From positions 95,644 through 159,643 of the forward strand of contig NZ_NSET01000053.1 of NCBI RefSeq assembly GCF_009192945.1: a DNA stretch of 64,000 nt. The letters run 5' to 3'. The DNA is from Xanthomonas maliensis. Lineage in GTDB: Bacteria > Pseudomonadota > Gammaproteobacteria > Xanthomonadales > Xanthomonadaceae. The notes below the pieces were generated by a model. That model was not told where the DNA came from and did no database searches. It was given only the letters and a program-made list of their open reading frames with translations. This document shows, one piece after another, positions 37,929 through 46,780 of this stretch; position 1 is the first letter of the stretch, and each line of letters starts with the position of its first letter. The translations under genes and the position numbers were made by a program.

Positions 37929-39596
37929 TCAGATCGGCGCGTCTGGCAGCACGCTGCGATAGTCGATGAAGGCCTGACTGCAATCCAGCGGTTCGCCGAC
38001 GCCGGGCCTGCCGAGCAACTGCACGTCGTTCGCGACCGATGGGGCTAGCTGGTCGAAGAAACTCACCGGTCCGCCATCGAAGATGAAGTGCGTCGCCCCG
38101 GGATCGCTGACTGGCCCGCCGAAGTGCGGTGGCGCAAACGACACCGGTCCACCATCCAGCACCACATTGTCCAGTGCAACGACGATCGGCAGGGTCCTGG
38201 TGGTATCGCGATAGCCATAGAAGCTCAGTTCGCCGCCGCCGAACGCACCGGCTCCCAGCGAATGCACATTCCTCAAGAGGATATTTCGGAAATTCGGTGG
38301 CTTGTTCCGGACGGTGGCATTGGCGTAGTTGGCATCGAAGACCAGTGGTCGCGCAACACGACGCATGCAGATGTCTTCGAAGATGACATCGGACACCTGG
38401 CCGCCGCGCGTGGCATCGGACTTCACCCGCAGGCCGTTGCTCGTCGGTCCATCCCGTTTGCTGGTATCGGCTGTGAAGCCGTCAATGCTCAGGTCGTGCA
38501 CCAAAATATGGCGGATGCCCGAATCGGTTTCGCTGCCGAGCGAAAAGCCATGGGTGTAATAGAACCGGTTATGGACGAACAGCATGTCTTCCGACGCGAT
38601 GCTGCGTTTGCCGCTCGCATGCGCCTTGATCGCGACCCCATCGTCGCCGGTGCCGATGAACGAATAGGCCAGTAGTACGTTCTTCGATTGGCCAGGATCG
38701 AAGCCATCGGTGTTCTTGGCCGTGTCCGGGGTGAAGCAGGTGGCATGCGGATTCACGTCGGGCGTACTTCCGGCCGGGCAGTGATAGCCAGGGCGCGTGT
38801 AAGCCAGGCTGGGCGCCAGGATCTTGATTCCCCAGGCGATCAGGCCAACCACGTTGTCGGTGGCGACGTGGAAATTCGGTGAGTTTTCCAGCGTGATGTC
38901 ATACAGGACGAAGTCGCTGCTGTCGTCGACCTGCAGCAGCCGTGGCACGTGCTGGATAAGGCCCTGGGTGACGGTGAGATAGGCCAGGTCCCACCAGCTG
39001 GCCTTGCCTGCATTGGGCCCGCCGGTGAGCGTGCTGCCGCCGCGACCGTCGATCCTGCCTGCGCCGACGATACCGCTGTGCGCCGTATTGACCGCGTGGA
39101 TCAGCGGCTTACAGGACTTGGTCGCGTCATTGCTGGCGGTGCCGCAAATGCCTGCGCCATTGTCATAGTCCTGCGGATTGCGCGAGCCATACACGGTGAC
39201 GCCACGATCGATCCACAGCGTGACCCCACTTTTGAGAGTGAGTGGCCCGGTCAGAAAGCCGGATTCGCCGGCGTCGCCAACGATCAGGCGAACCGCACTG
39301 CCGGTGGGGCAGTCGTCGATGGCTGCCTGCAGACGTGCGGTGTCTGGCTGAGAGTGGCGCGGATCCTGGTCGAGCGTGTCCAGTGCGCCATCCAACGGAC
39401 TCAGCGTCGCCTTGCGCGTGGCGCACACCGGCGTCGCCACGCTCGGCTGCTCGATCACGCCCCAACGGGTGGAGACGCGATGCGCGTTATCCGAGTGCTC
39501 CAGGTCCTGCGGAGGCGTGGCGCATGCCTGGCCGGCAGCGCCGAGCAAGCTCAGCGAGAGGGGGAAGATCCGCGCAAGACGATATCGGTGGCGCAT
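37929..39596 (-). CDS. Secreted GH28 polygalacturonase
   Basis: 555 residues with a signal peptide (about 1-27, ends ACA|TPP). The GH28 beta-helix carries NTDGFDP and GTGDDGVAIK (catalytic Asps), THGFSLGSET (the usual GHG region) and LRVKSD (RIK-like substrate site). It hydrolyses homogalacturonan in plant cell walls, probably an exported type II secretion substrate. The upstream gene on the same strand is a pectin methylesterase, which de-esterifies its substrate. Confidence 0.92.
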   Translation of the reverse strand: MRHRYRLARIFPLSLSLLGAAGQACATPPQDLEHSDNAHRVSTRWGVIEQPSVATPVCATRKATLSPLDGALDTLDQDPRHSQPDTARLQAAIDDCPTGSAVRLIVGDAGESGFLTGPLTLKSGVTLWIDRGVTVYGSRNPQDYDNGAGICGTASNDATKSCKPLIHAVNTAHSGIVGAGRIDGRGGSTLTGGPNAGKASWWDLAYLTVTQGLIQHVPRLLQVDDSSDFVLYDITLENSPNFHVATDNVVGLIAWGIKILAPSLAYTRPGYHCPAGSTPDVNPHATCFTPDTAKNTDGFDPGQSKNVLLAYSFIGTGDDGVAIKAHASGKRSIASEDMLFVHNRFYYTHGFSLGSETDSGIRHILVHDLSIDGFTADTSKRDGPTSNGLRVKSDATRGGQVSDVIFEDICMRRVARPLVFDANYANATVRNKPPNFRNILLRNVHSLGAGAFGGGELSFYGYRDTTRTLPIVVALDNVVLDGGPVSFAPPHFGGPVSDPGATHFIFDGGPVSFFDQLAPSVANDVQLLGRPGVGEPLDCSQAFIDYRSVLPDAPI

Positions 39597-39901
39597 ACCA
39601 TCCCCGACTGGGGAAAGACATCAGGTAGAGAAAACGTCAGCTGGCAGTGGCGAAAGGCTTGCCGCCGCTGACCTCGCCGCATCTGCTGCACTGGAATCAG
39701 CAGCGTGGCGCGAACGTAGCGGGAGGAGGCGATTCACCGGAGCTTGCATGGCGAAACCACGCGCGCATTGCCGAAGTGATTGGCATCGTGATGGCGCGTG
39801 TGCGGTCGGTGTTCATCCTCGATGGAGCCAGCACTCGACGCAGGCAGCGCAGACCTGGTCATGCCCGCGCAGATGCCCCATTCGCTCGCAGTCAGCGTTT
39901 C

Positions 39902-39939
39902 GCGCATGTCGCAGCCATCGTGATGGCTGCGACATGCGC
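39902..39939 (-). terminator. 18-bp perfect inverted repeat downstream of pectinesterase
   Basis: Arms 39902-39919 and 39922-39939 are exact complements (core GTCGCAGCCATC), loop GT. Lies 61 bp beyond the pectinesterase stop on the minus strand. No T-run; a rho-blocking mRNA-stabilising hairpin is as likely as a terminator. Confidence 0.55.
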
Positions 39940-39952
39940 CAGGGGTGAGGTC

Positions 39953-39980
39953 GCAACGCGTCCGCTAACGGGCGCGTTGC
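39953..39980 (-). terminator. Hairpin directly after pectinesterase
   Basis: GCAACGCG with CGCGTTGC and inner CCG/CGG, about 12 pairs counting one T-G wobble, loop CTAA, 20 bp after the stop. Confidence 0.55.
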
Positions 39981-40000
39981 CGTTGGCGTCGCGCAATGCC

Positions 40001-41182
40001 TCAGTCGGCGCTGCCGGCGCCTTGATTGTTGTATTCGTAGAAGCGGTTGGCCGAGTACGTGCAGTTGCTGCTGCAGTAAGGCCGGTTGACCGTCGAGGCG
40101 TTCCACGGTGCGGTCTTGCGCACGTGACTGCCGAGCGTGGAGTCGCGCACGGTGACCTGCCCGTTCGGCGAGGTGCCGTTGACGTAGCTGCTCAGGCTGC
40201 CGACGCTTTCGTCCCAAGCACGGCCCAGGTAGGTGGCGTTGTCGGGGCTGCCGTCGCTGCCGACGAAGTTGCTGTTGATTGCCAGGAAGCCATAACTGCT
40301 GCCCGGACGCGTGCTCGGCGCGAAGATGTAGCCGCCACGGCTGCTGCCCAGGCGTGCGCCGGTGGAGCGGATGGTGGCGCCATCGAAGACGCCCACGCCG
40401 GAGCCGAAGATGAAATCGACATCGCCTTCGATCGTGCTGCTCTTGAAGTATGCGCGGATGATGGCGTTGGCGCTGTTGGCGCTGATCAACAAGGTGTCCT
40501 GGTTGCCGGTCACCACCACGTCCTCGAAGCTGGCCTTGTCGCCACGCACCGCCAGCGCAACCGCCGATTGGTTGTTGTCGGCATAGGTGCCTTCGACGTA
40601 GTTGTTGTCGATGCGCAGGTGGCGTGCCTGGAAGCCATTGGCGCGGACCGTCAGCGTGGCGCTGTTGGAAGTGCCGACCGTGGTTGCCGAGGCATTGCTG
40701 GCGCAGGGGTGACTGGCGGTGCCGGCCGGCTTCGGGGTGGGATTGGCGTTGTTGAAGCGGATGATGGTGTCGCCAGCGCCGTTGCCCAGGCCGAACAGGG
40801 TGAGCGGCGGCGCATTGCTCGGGACGCAGACCAGGCCCACATACGTGCCCGATTTGATGCTGATGTAGCGGCGCGTGCTGCCGCCGGCCGCCACTGCGGC
40901 ATCGACCGCTGCCTGCACGGTGCGGTACTTGGTCGAGCCGTCTGCGGCGACCGCGAAATCGGCGCTGAGAGTGCTCACGCCTGCGGTCGGGTTCCAGTTG
41001 TCGGTCGTCAATGCACCGATGGTGCCGGTCTTTGCCAGTGCCTTGGCGATCGTGTAATTGCTTGCCTCGGCGCTGGTGAGTTGCGGCCGCGTGGCGGTCC
41101 CGGTCGCGCCGAAAGCGTTGGCGCTTAACAGACCGAGCACGAGAAGGGCAAGGGGATAGCTCGGGCGATGCGATGCAGTCAT
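40001..41182 (-). CDS. Secreted pectinesterase (pectin methylesterase, CE8)
   Basis: 393 residues with signal peptide (about 1-25). Pectinesterase motifs in order: SGTY near the N-terminus, GNQDTLL (Gln and Asp), GDVDFIFG (catalytic Asp) and LGRAWDE (Arg/Trp substrate site). It removes methyl esters from pectin so that polygalacturonase can cut it. Cysteines in NRPYCSSNCTY near the C-terminus likely form a disulfide. The matching polygalacturonase gene lies 404 bp downstream. Confidence 0.93.
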   Translation of the reverse strand: MTASHRPSYPLALLVLGLLSANAFGATGTATRPQLTSAEASNYTIAKALAKTGTIGALTTDNWNPTAGVSTLSADFAVAADGSTKYRTVQAAVDAAVAAGGSTRRYISIKSGTYVGLVCVPSNAPPLTLFGLGNGAGDTIIRFNNANPTPKPAGTASHPCASNASATTVGTSNSATLTVRANGFQARHLRIDNNYVEGTYADNNQSAVALAVRGDKASFEDVVVTGNQDTLLISANSANAIIRAYFKSSTIEGDVDFIFGSGVGVFDGATIRSTGARLGSSRGGYIFAPSTRPGSSYGFLAINSNFVGSDGSPDNATYLGRAWDESVGSLSSYVNGTSPNGQVTVRDSTLGSHVRKTAPWNASTVNRPYCSSNCTYSANRFYEYNNQGAGSAD

Positions 41183-41544
41183 TGGGCGGTGCTCGCGTTG
41201 AGGTGGGTGGTGGTTGCCGACGCTCGACGAGCATCGGCTTGTTGCGCGCCGGCGTGCGGGAAAGGGGGAGCGCCTGCCGTGACTGGCAGCGATGCGGACG
41301 CGGCCGGTGAGGGAACATACGCTGCGCCAATGGCTAGCCGCTGCGGCGCAGGCGCGCTACGCACGAGCCTTGTGCGCGATCACATTTCAGGTGTGAGCGC
41401 GTCTTCAGGACGTGCGCCGCGCGCCCGCCGAATGTGCAGATGCACAACGGTTGGGGCGGCTCGTCCAGCATCGCCATCCTCACGCGCTGTGGGCAACACT
41501 GCTCCCAGACTCCTGGTTCTTTAACGAGACATGGCGGGAATCCA
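41183..41544. other. Divergent promoter region, pectinesterase / flavin stress protein
   Basis: 362 bp between two divergent starts. No ORF with family similarity, no strong hairpin. TGTGCGCGATCACA at 41371-41384 resembles a CRP/Clp half-site pair but with the wrong internal spacing. Promoters for both genes must be here; I cannot place them with confidence. Confidence 0.4.
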
Positions 41545-42033
41545 ATGGCAGACCCCAAGGAACTGCAGGACAAATTCTGGAAGGCGCTGAAGTCCGATCG
41601 CACGGTGATGCTGGGCCTGGACGGCGTCGAGGACGGGCATGCGCGTCCAATGACGGCCCAGATCGAAGGCGATAGCGGTGGGCCGATCTGGTTCTTCACC
41701 TCCAAGGACAACGCCTTGATTGCCATGCTTGGGCAGGGCCGCCGGGTGATCGGTGCCTTCAGCAGCAAGGGGCACGATCTGTTCGCCAGCATCAGCGGTT
41801 CGCTGCGCGAGGATACCGATCCAGCGGTCGTCGACCGGCTGTGGAATCCGCATGTGGCGGCATGGTACGAACAAGGCAAGAACGATCCCAAGCTGGCGCT
41901 GCTGCGGTTGGATCCCGACCATGCACAGATCTGGCTCAACGGCTCCAGCCTGCTGGCCGGCATCAAGGTGTTGCTGGGCATGGATCCCAAGAAGGATTAC
42001 CAGGACAAGGTCGCCGACGTCCCTCTGCGCTGA
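41545..42033 (+). CDS. Pyridoxamine 5'-phosphate oxidase-like general stress protein (FMN-binding)
   Basis: 162 residues from ATG 41545 (MADPKELQDKFWKALKSDRTVMLGL). The split-barrel pattern GPIWFFTSKDNALIAML, WNPHVAAWYEQGKNDPKLALLRL and AQIWLNGSS is that of the general-stress-protein-26 (Ydag-like) group. Xanthomonas homologues have been structurally characterised as FMN/FAD binders. Enzymatic activity is unproven. The start has a moderate ribosome site (CGGGAA). Confidence 0.9.
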   Translation: MADPKELQDKFWKALKSDRTVMLGLDGVEDGHARPMTAQIEGDSGGPIWFFTSKDNALIAMLGQGRRVIGAFSSKGHDLFASISGSLREDTDPAVVDRLWNPHVAAWYEQGKNDPKLALLRLDPDHAQIWLNGSSLLAGIKVLLGMDPKKDYQDKVADVPLR

Positions 42034-42128
42034 ACAGCGGTCGGCGCATGCATGGGGTCGCTGCTGCATGCGCCGCGATGAGATCAAGCGCTGGCGGCTT
42101 CAGAACATGGCTGCAACGTCCTAGTGCG

Positions 42129-42146
42129 AACGCCTGAGCGTTTTTT
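42129..42146 (+). terminator. Small intrinsic terminator
   Basis: AACGC CTGA GCGTT followed by TTTT, about 95 bp after the stress-protein stop. Short 5-bp stem but correct U-tract. Confidence 0.55.
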
Positions 42147-42301
42147 CTGTGCATCGATGGGCCCGGTGTGACTGTTGCAGCCATCTGTTGTGTCGCGCTT
42201 GCCGACATCGCGCTGACGGCCCATTCACCACTGGCCAACAGCGACTGCCTGCATGATCGGCATCCTCGCAGATGGCGGGCAACAGGTTAACGGAGGTCGG
42301 C

Positions 42302-42595
42302 ATGCAACAGATCGAAGTGGGTCAGATGGTCTTCCTGCGCGATGGCGACGTTGGTGTGGGCGCGATCCGAGAGGTGCGCGACGGCGGCGATGCCTTGGTC
42401 ATCAATATCGAAAATGGCGGCGACTTTGCCGTTCCTGTCTCCGTCGTGCGGTCAGTGCACTCCGGCAAGGTGCTGCTGGATGCGGACCGCTTGCCCGACG
42501 CGATGCGCGAGGCGTTGCGGCATCCGCACGCGAACGAGTTGCCGACCAGCACGTATGCGGCCGCGCGGGCTGACGATGGCGCGTTGAAAGATTGA
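42302..42595 (+). CDS. Small hypothetical protein
   Basis: 97 residues, predicted soluble and acidic, no signal or membrane segment. The first half (QMVFLRDGDVGVGAIREVRD ... LVINIENGGDFAVPVSVVRSVHSG) looks like a small beta-barrel of the PRC type; the second is helical and charged. ACGGAGGTC just before ATG 42302 is an excellent ribosome site, which is the main evidence that it is a real gene; a start at 42272 would lack it. Function unknown. Confidence 0.7.
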   Translation: MQQIEVGQMVFLRDGDVGVGAIREVRDGGDALVINIENGGDFAVPVSVVRSVHSGKVLLDADRLPDAMREALRHPHANELPTSTYAAARADDGALKD

Positions 42596-42776
42596 TCCGG
42601 CGGAAAGCTTGCGGGGTTGGTTGAACCGCGGACGTTGCTGTCAAACGCGGCTGACCAGTGCAACACAAGGTCGGCCCGTCGCAGCGTTGGCGGCTGCGCG
42701 CTGCAGTAATCTCAAGGCCGCGGGAGTTGGCTGCGCCGCCGCGCGCGCGATAGCAGACACAGCGGTTGCGGCTGAC

Positions 42777-43616
42777 CTATTGACCGCGCTCCAGCACCAA
42801 TAACGGATCGATGCGTGTATCGAACCAATTCATTCCCCAATGCAAATGTGGCCCGGTTGCGCGTCCGGTCGCTCCCACTGCGCCGATCACCTGGCCTTGC
42901 GTGATCCGGTCGCCGACCTTGACGTCGATTCGCGACAGATGCAGGAAGTTGGAGCTGATGCCAAACCCGTGATCCAGCAGTACCGTGCCGCCGGTCAGGT
43001 ATAGATCCGGCGCGGCGAAGGTGACCACGCCGGGCGCCGGCGCCTTGACGGGCGTCCCGGTAGCCACGGCGATATCCATACCGGAATGGCCGGCGCCTGG
43101 TTGTCCGTTGTAGACGCGCGCATTACCGAAGCGGCCGCTGATGCGTCCCTGGACCGGCCAGATGAACGGCACAGCGAAGTCCGTGCGCGGGTCGTCGCGA
43201 TCGCGCGCGGCAGTGACCTGCGCCTGCTCGCGCTTGATGCGTTCGGCGATCGCCGGTGGCGGATTGACCGTCTTGGGCGGAACGCCGTTGACACGCTCGA
43301 TCGGCCAGTCGCGTGGTGTCACTGCGATCCGGACCTGCTCGCTGCCGCCGTCGGGTCGGGTGACATCCACCTGCAATGGGCCGGTGGCATCGCGACCGAT
43401 GCCAAACACCACGCTGCCATAGTCGCTGACCCGCAGTGTGCGGCCGGCGTAGCGCACCTGGCTGCCGACCGGCACCTTGCCGATCACCATCGCGCCCTGC
43501 GAAGCGGCGGTAGGAAACACCACACGCTGGGCATCGCTGGCTTGCGCCAACGCGGGCAAGCTGGCCAACGCACACGGCGCCAACGCCAGCCAGGCCCCGA
43601 TCAGGATCGCGCGCAT
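42777..43616 (-). CDS. M23 family metallopeptidase (LytM type)
   Basis: 279 residues with signal peptide (about 1-25). An N-terminal beta-rich module (about 30-120) precedes the LytM domain. Zinc ligands are HSGMDIAV (HxxxD) and HLHWGMN (HxH); GGTVLLDHGFGISSNFLHLSR lies between, with the third His. Acts on murein peptide cross-links in the periplasm. ATG 43616 shares one base with the pyrC stop (TGATG), so it is translationally coupled to pyrC. Confidence 0.92.
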   Translation of the reverse strand: MRAILIGAWLALAPCALASLPALAQASDAQRVVFPTAASQGAMVIGKVPVGSQVRYAGRTLRVSDYGSVVFGIGRDATGPLQVDVTRPDGGSEQVRIAVTPRDWPIERVNGVPPKTVNPPPAIAERIKREQAQVTAARDRDDPRTDFAVPFIWPVQGRISGRFGNARVYNGQPGAGHSGMDIAVATGTPVKAPAPGVVTFAAPDLYLTGGTVLLDHGFGISSNFLHLSRIDVKVGDRITQGQVIGAVGATGRATGPHLHWGMNWFDTRIDPLLVLERGQ

Positions 43617-44965
43617 CAACGGTCGAAGGTCAGGCGTTGGCCGGCAGCGGCGCCGACCAGGCGCTCGCCATCCCACACCTGGTGGCCATTGACCCAGGTC
43701 GAGGCAATCCGCGAGCGGAACGTGGTGCCTTCGAACGGCGACCAGCCGCACTTGGACAGGACCTGCTCGCGCTTGACGGTGAACGGTGTGTTGTCGATCA
43801 GCACCAAGTCGGCGAAGTAGCCTTCGCGCAGGAAGCCGCGCTGGGAGACGTCGAACAGCTGTGCCGGGGCATGCGCAAACTTCTGCACGATGCGGCTGAT
43901 CGGCAGCTTGCCTTCGTGCACCAGCTCCAGGGCGGCCACCAGTGCGTACTGCACCAGCGGCAATCCCGACGGCGCCTGTGCATAGGGTTTCTGCTTTTCT
44001 TCCCAGGTATGCGGGGCATGGTCGGTGGCGAGCACGTCGATCACGTCGTCGGCCAGCGCGGCGATCAACGCCAGGCGATCCTCGGCATCCTTGATCGCGG
44101 GGTTGCACTTGATCAGGTTGCCCAGTCGCGCATAGTCGCTGCGATCGAAGCGCAGGAAGTGGATGCAGGTTTCGGCAGTGATGCGCTTGCGCAGGCGGCC
44201 GTCGCTGTCGACCAGCGGGCCGGCCTCGAACAACGCCAGTTCATCGGCGGTGGAAATATGCAGGACGTGCAGGCGCGTGCCGTGCTTGCGCGCCAGCGAC
44301 ACTGCCAGTTGCGAGGACTTCAGGCAGGCCTCGCGCGAGCGGATATCCGGATGCATCTCGGCGCTGAGCGCGTCGCCGTATTTTTCCTTGAACGCGGCCA
44401 TCGTTGCATCGATGGTCGGGGTGTCTTCGCAATGGGTAATGATCGGGGTGGGCGCGTCGCGGAAGATCGCGTCCAGCGTTTGCGGATCATCGACCAGCAT
44501 ATTGCCGGTGGACGCGCCCATGAACACCTTGATGCCGGGGGCGGTCTTTGGATCCAGGCGCTGGATCGCGGCAAGGTTGTCGTTGCTGGCGCCAAGATAG
44601 AAGCCGTAGTTGCCCCAGGCGCGCCCGGCGGCGGCGTCGTACTTGGCCTGCAGCGCGGCGGCATCCAGCGTCGGCGGGTTGGTGTTGGGCATGTCCATGA
44701 AACTGGTCAGCCCGCCGGCCACGGCCGCGGCCGATTCGCTGGCGATGTCGCCCTTGTGGGTCAATCCGGGTTCGCGGAAGTGCACCTGATCGTCGATCAT
44801 GCCGGGCAGCACCCACCGCCCGGCGGCATCCACCACCTGGTCGCCTGCAGCTGGCGTGATGTGCTCTGCAATTCGCGCAATGCGTTCGCCTTCGATCAGC
44901 AGATCGGCGTCGAACTCCTTGCCCTCGTTGACCATTCGGGCATTGACGATGACGGTTCGGCTCAT
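43616..44965 (-). CDS. pyrC: Dihydroorotase
   Basis: 449 residues, class I (PyrC/AllB-like) type. [17 protein letters not shown] holds HxR of the zinc site (the usual DxHxH pattern here reads DQVHFR); DMPNTNPPT follows; the mid-protein has THCED and [22 protein letters not shown] gives the catalytic Asp region. It forms dihydroorotate in pyrimidine synthesis. Overlaps yidD upstream by 4 bp and the M23 gene by 1 bp. Confidence 0.94.
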   Translation of the reverse strand: MSRTVIVNARMVNEGKEFDADLLIEGERIARIAEHITPAAGDQVVDAAGRWVLPGMIDDQVHFREPGLTHKGDIASESAAAVAGGLTSFMDMPNTNPPTLDAAALQAKYDAAAGRAWGNYGFYLGASNDNLAAIQRLDPKTAPGIKVFMGASTGNMLVDDPQTLDAIFRDAPTPIITHCEDTPTIDATMAAFKEKYGDALSAEMHPDIRSREACLKSSQLAVSLARKHGTRLHVLHISTADELALFEAGPLVDSDGRLRKRITAETCIHFLRFDRSDYARLGNLIKCNPAIKDAEDRLALIAALADDVIDVLATDHAPHTWEEKQKPYAQAPSGLPLVQYALVAALELVHEGKLPISRIVQKFAHAPAQLFDVSQRGFLREGYFADLVLIDNTPFTVKREQVLSKCGWSPFEGTTFRSRIASTWVNGHQVWDGERLVGAAAGQRLTFDR

Positions 44966-45225
44966 GGGTGGGGTCCTGTGCAGCGGCAAGAAGAAGAGGT
45001 GTCGTTGGGCGCATCCGGGACGGGATCGTACCCCCCTGGATGAAAGGGATGACAGCGGCCCAGCCGGCGCGCGGCCAGCCAGCTGCCGCGTAACGGCCCG
45101 AAGCGGGCAATGGCGGTCATCGCGTACTCCGAACAGCTGGGCGCAAAACGGCAGCGCGGCCCTAGCAGGGGGCTGATGAAGCGCTTGTAGAAACGCAACA
45201 GCGCGATGAGCAGGCGTCCGATCAC
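44962..45225 (-). CDS. yidD: Membrane protein insertion efficiency factor YidD
   Basis: 87 residues: [19 protein letters not shown], then [19 protein letters not shown] and [20 protein letters not shown], the complete YidD signature with the conserved cysteines. It aids YidC-dependent membrane protein insertion. In most bacteria it sits between rnpA and yidC; here it leads the pyrC operon, overlapping pyrC by 4 bp. Confidence 0.95.
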   Translation of the reverse strand: MIGRLLIALLRFYKRFISPLLGPRCRFAPSCSEYAMTAIARFGPLRGSWLAARRLGRCHPFHPGGYDPVPDAPNDTSSSCRCTGPHP

Positions 45226-45259
45226 TTGCCAATGATATGCCAGTTGGATTAATACGTGG

Positions 45260-45289
45260 TTGCCGGGGATCAGCGCAGTAGGCTATAAA
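45260..45289 (+). promoter_or_regulatory. Candidate sigma-70 promoter of dksA
   Basis: TTGCCG, 18-bp spacer, TATAAA, 45 bp before the GTG start. The -10 has 5 of 6 consensus bases. A GC-rich palindromic stretch (TTCCCGGG / CCCGGGGGAA) lies in the 5' untranslated part. Confidence 0.5.
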
Positions 45290-45333
45290 GTCCCGCTTTC
45301 CCGGGCCCCGGGGGAACCAAGGAAGAGCGATTC

Positions 45334-46425
45334 GTGGCTGCTAAAAAACCTGCAAAAAAGGCCGTCAAGGCCGCCAAGAAGTCCGCCAAGCCCGTCGTCA
45401 AGAAGGCTGCGGCGCCTGCCGCTGCCAAACCCGCGGCCAAGAAGACTGCGGCGGTCTCCAAGCAACTGGCTGCCACGAAGACGCCTGCCAAGAAGGCGCC
45501 TGCCAAGAAGGTCCTCGCGCAGAAGGCGGTCGCCAAGCCCGCGCCCGCCGCCAAGCCTGCAGCCACTAAGGCCACCAAGGCCACAAAACCCGTCGCCAAG
45601 ACCCCCGTCGCCAAGAGCGCTGCCAAGCCGGCGGCGAGCAAGCCGGCCCCGACCGCTGCCAAGCCGGCAGCAAAGCCGGTCGCCAAGCCGGCGGCCACCC
45701 AGTCCGTACCGAAGCCGGCAGCGACGCCGGCTCCGGCCAAGTCAGTCCCGGTCAAGGCGACCAAGCCTGCAGCAGCAGCGACCCCCGTGGCCGCTCCTGC
45801 CAAGTCGGCGAAGCCTGCGACCCCGTCAGTCAAGAATCCCGTGCCCGTTTCGAAATCTTCCGCAAAGACCCCCACCAAGTCCGAGACTCCCGCCAAGCCC
45901 GCCGCGACCCGTCCGGTCGGCAAGGTGGCCGTGGCCGTGACCTCCAAGCCGTCCAATCCGACCCCCAAGACCAAGTACAAGGTGGTCGATTACAAGACCG
46001 ACGACGCCACCGGTCGCCCGATCCTGCCTGCAGGCTACAAGCCCACGCCGGACGAGGAGTACATGAGCGCGCTGCAGCAGGAATATTTCCGTCAGCGGCT
46101 GCAAAGCTGGCGCAATGACCTGGTCGAAGAATCCAAGCAGACCATCGAGAACCTGCGCGAAGAAGTGCGTGATATCGGCGATGAAGCCGAGCGCGCCACC
46201 CGCGAGACCGAAAACTCGCTGGAACTGCGCACCCGCGATCGCTACCGCAAGCTGATCGGCAAGATCGACAGCACGCTCAAGCGCCTGGAAGCCGGCGACT
46301 ACGGGTATTGCGTGGACACCGGTGAAGAGATCGGCCTGGACCGCCTGGAGGCGCGTCTGACCGCAGAGCGCACCATCGATGCGCAGGAGCGCTGGGAGCA
46401 CTTGCAGAAGCAGCAGGGCGACTGA
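45334..46425 (+). CDS. dksA: DksA-like RNA polymerase-binding protein with long Lys/Ala/Pro-rich N-terminal tail
   Basis: 363 residues; E. coli DksA has 151. Residues about 1-210 are a low-complexity Lys-Ala-Pro region with repeated KPAAKP/AKK units, like histone H1. The core (about 215-363) contains SLELRTRDRYRKLIGKI and GYCVDTGEEIGLDRLEAR, clear DksA. Three of four zinc cysteines are missing (CVDT ... TIDA instead of CxxC ... CxxC). At the coiled-coil tip, Asp71 is kept and Asp74 is Glu. It controls rRNA and stringent-response promoters with ppGpp. GTG start with AAGGAAG upstream. Confidence 0.92.
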   Translation: MAAKKPAKKAVKAAKKSAKPVVKKAAAPAAAKPAAKKTAAVSKQLAATKTPAKKAPAKKVLAQKAVAKPAPAAKPAATKATKATKPVAKTPVAKSAAKPAASKPAPTAAKPAAKPVAKPAATQSVPKPAATPAPAKSVPVKATKPAAAATPVAAPAKSAKPATPSVKNPVPVSKSSAKTPTKSETPAKPAATRPVGKVAVAVTSKPSNPTPKTKYKVVDYKTDDATGRPILPAGYKPTPDEEYMSALQQEYFRQRLQSWRNDLVEESKQTIENLREEVRDIGDEAERATRETENSLELRTRDRYRKLIGKIDSTLKRLEAGDYGYCVDTGEEIGLDRLEARLTAERTIDAQERWEHLQKQQGD

Positions 46426-46780
46426 GTTCGTACGCCGTTGTCGGTCGTGATCGAGCCCCGCCATGTGCGGGGCTTTGTGTTTGTCGCCTGCCCGCGGCGT
46501 GCTGCAGCACGCGCAGCGATCTTGCACTGCTCAGCGCATCTCATCTCAACGTGCATGACACGCTCTAAATCTACGTGTCATGGCCGCGGCGTAGACTTCG
46601 CCCGTGGCGGCTGGCCACGTCACCGTCTACCGTTGATGTTCGCGTTGCCGCGTACCTGTTTCAGGCCAATTGGGTGGCCGTCGCCGTCGCCGCCGCGATG
46701 CAATCTGTCTGCACTCGCGCGGTGGCGTGCGGTTGCATTGCGATGGCCGGGTGCACGGCGACGTCTGCAGTGGACGCAAC
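46426..46780. other. Non-coding gap with a 9-bp palindrome
   Basis: 355 bp between dksA and the hydrolase gene. After the terminator a second hairpin CATGACACG (46554-46562) / CGTGTCATG (46574-46582) with an AT-rich loop is present. The stretch CTCAACGTGCATGACACGC resembles CTCAACGCGCATCACACGC at about 31837-31855, so it may be a small dispersed repeat. No convincing gene. Confidence 0.5.
46454..46480 (+). terminator. Intrinsic terminator of dksA
   Basis: AGCCCCGC / GCGGGGCT, 8-bp stem (46454-46461, 46467-46474), 5-nt loop, then TTGTGTTT. Confidence 0.8.

Larger units (their letters stand above)
39597..40000. other. Gap between pectinesterase and polygalacturonase with two long hairpins
   Basis: 404 bp with no credible ORF. 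Nearest the pectinesterase stop is an 8-bp stem plus inner pairs (GCAACGCG 39953-39960, CGCGTTGC 39973-39980). Next is an 18-bp perfect palindrome at 39902-39919/39922-39939 with a 2-nt spacer. Either could end pectinesterase transcription. The rest, towards the polygalacturonase start at 39596, must hold that gene's promoter, but I see no clear consensus hexamers. Confidence 0.55.

Noticed and set aside
41371..41384. Clp/CRP-like site TGTGCGCGATCACA before the pectinesterase gene
   Set aside because: Half-sites are too close (the usual spacing is TGTGA-N6-TCACA) and one base of the first half differs; not strong enough.
45334..45980. Lys/Ala-rich 5' part of dksA as a separate histone-like gene
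   Set aside because: One continuous frame with no stop and no internal start or ribosome site separates it from the DksA core.
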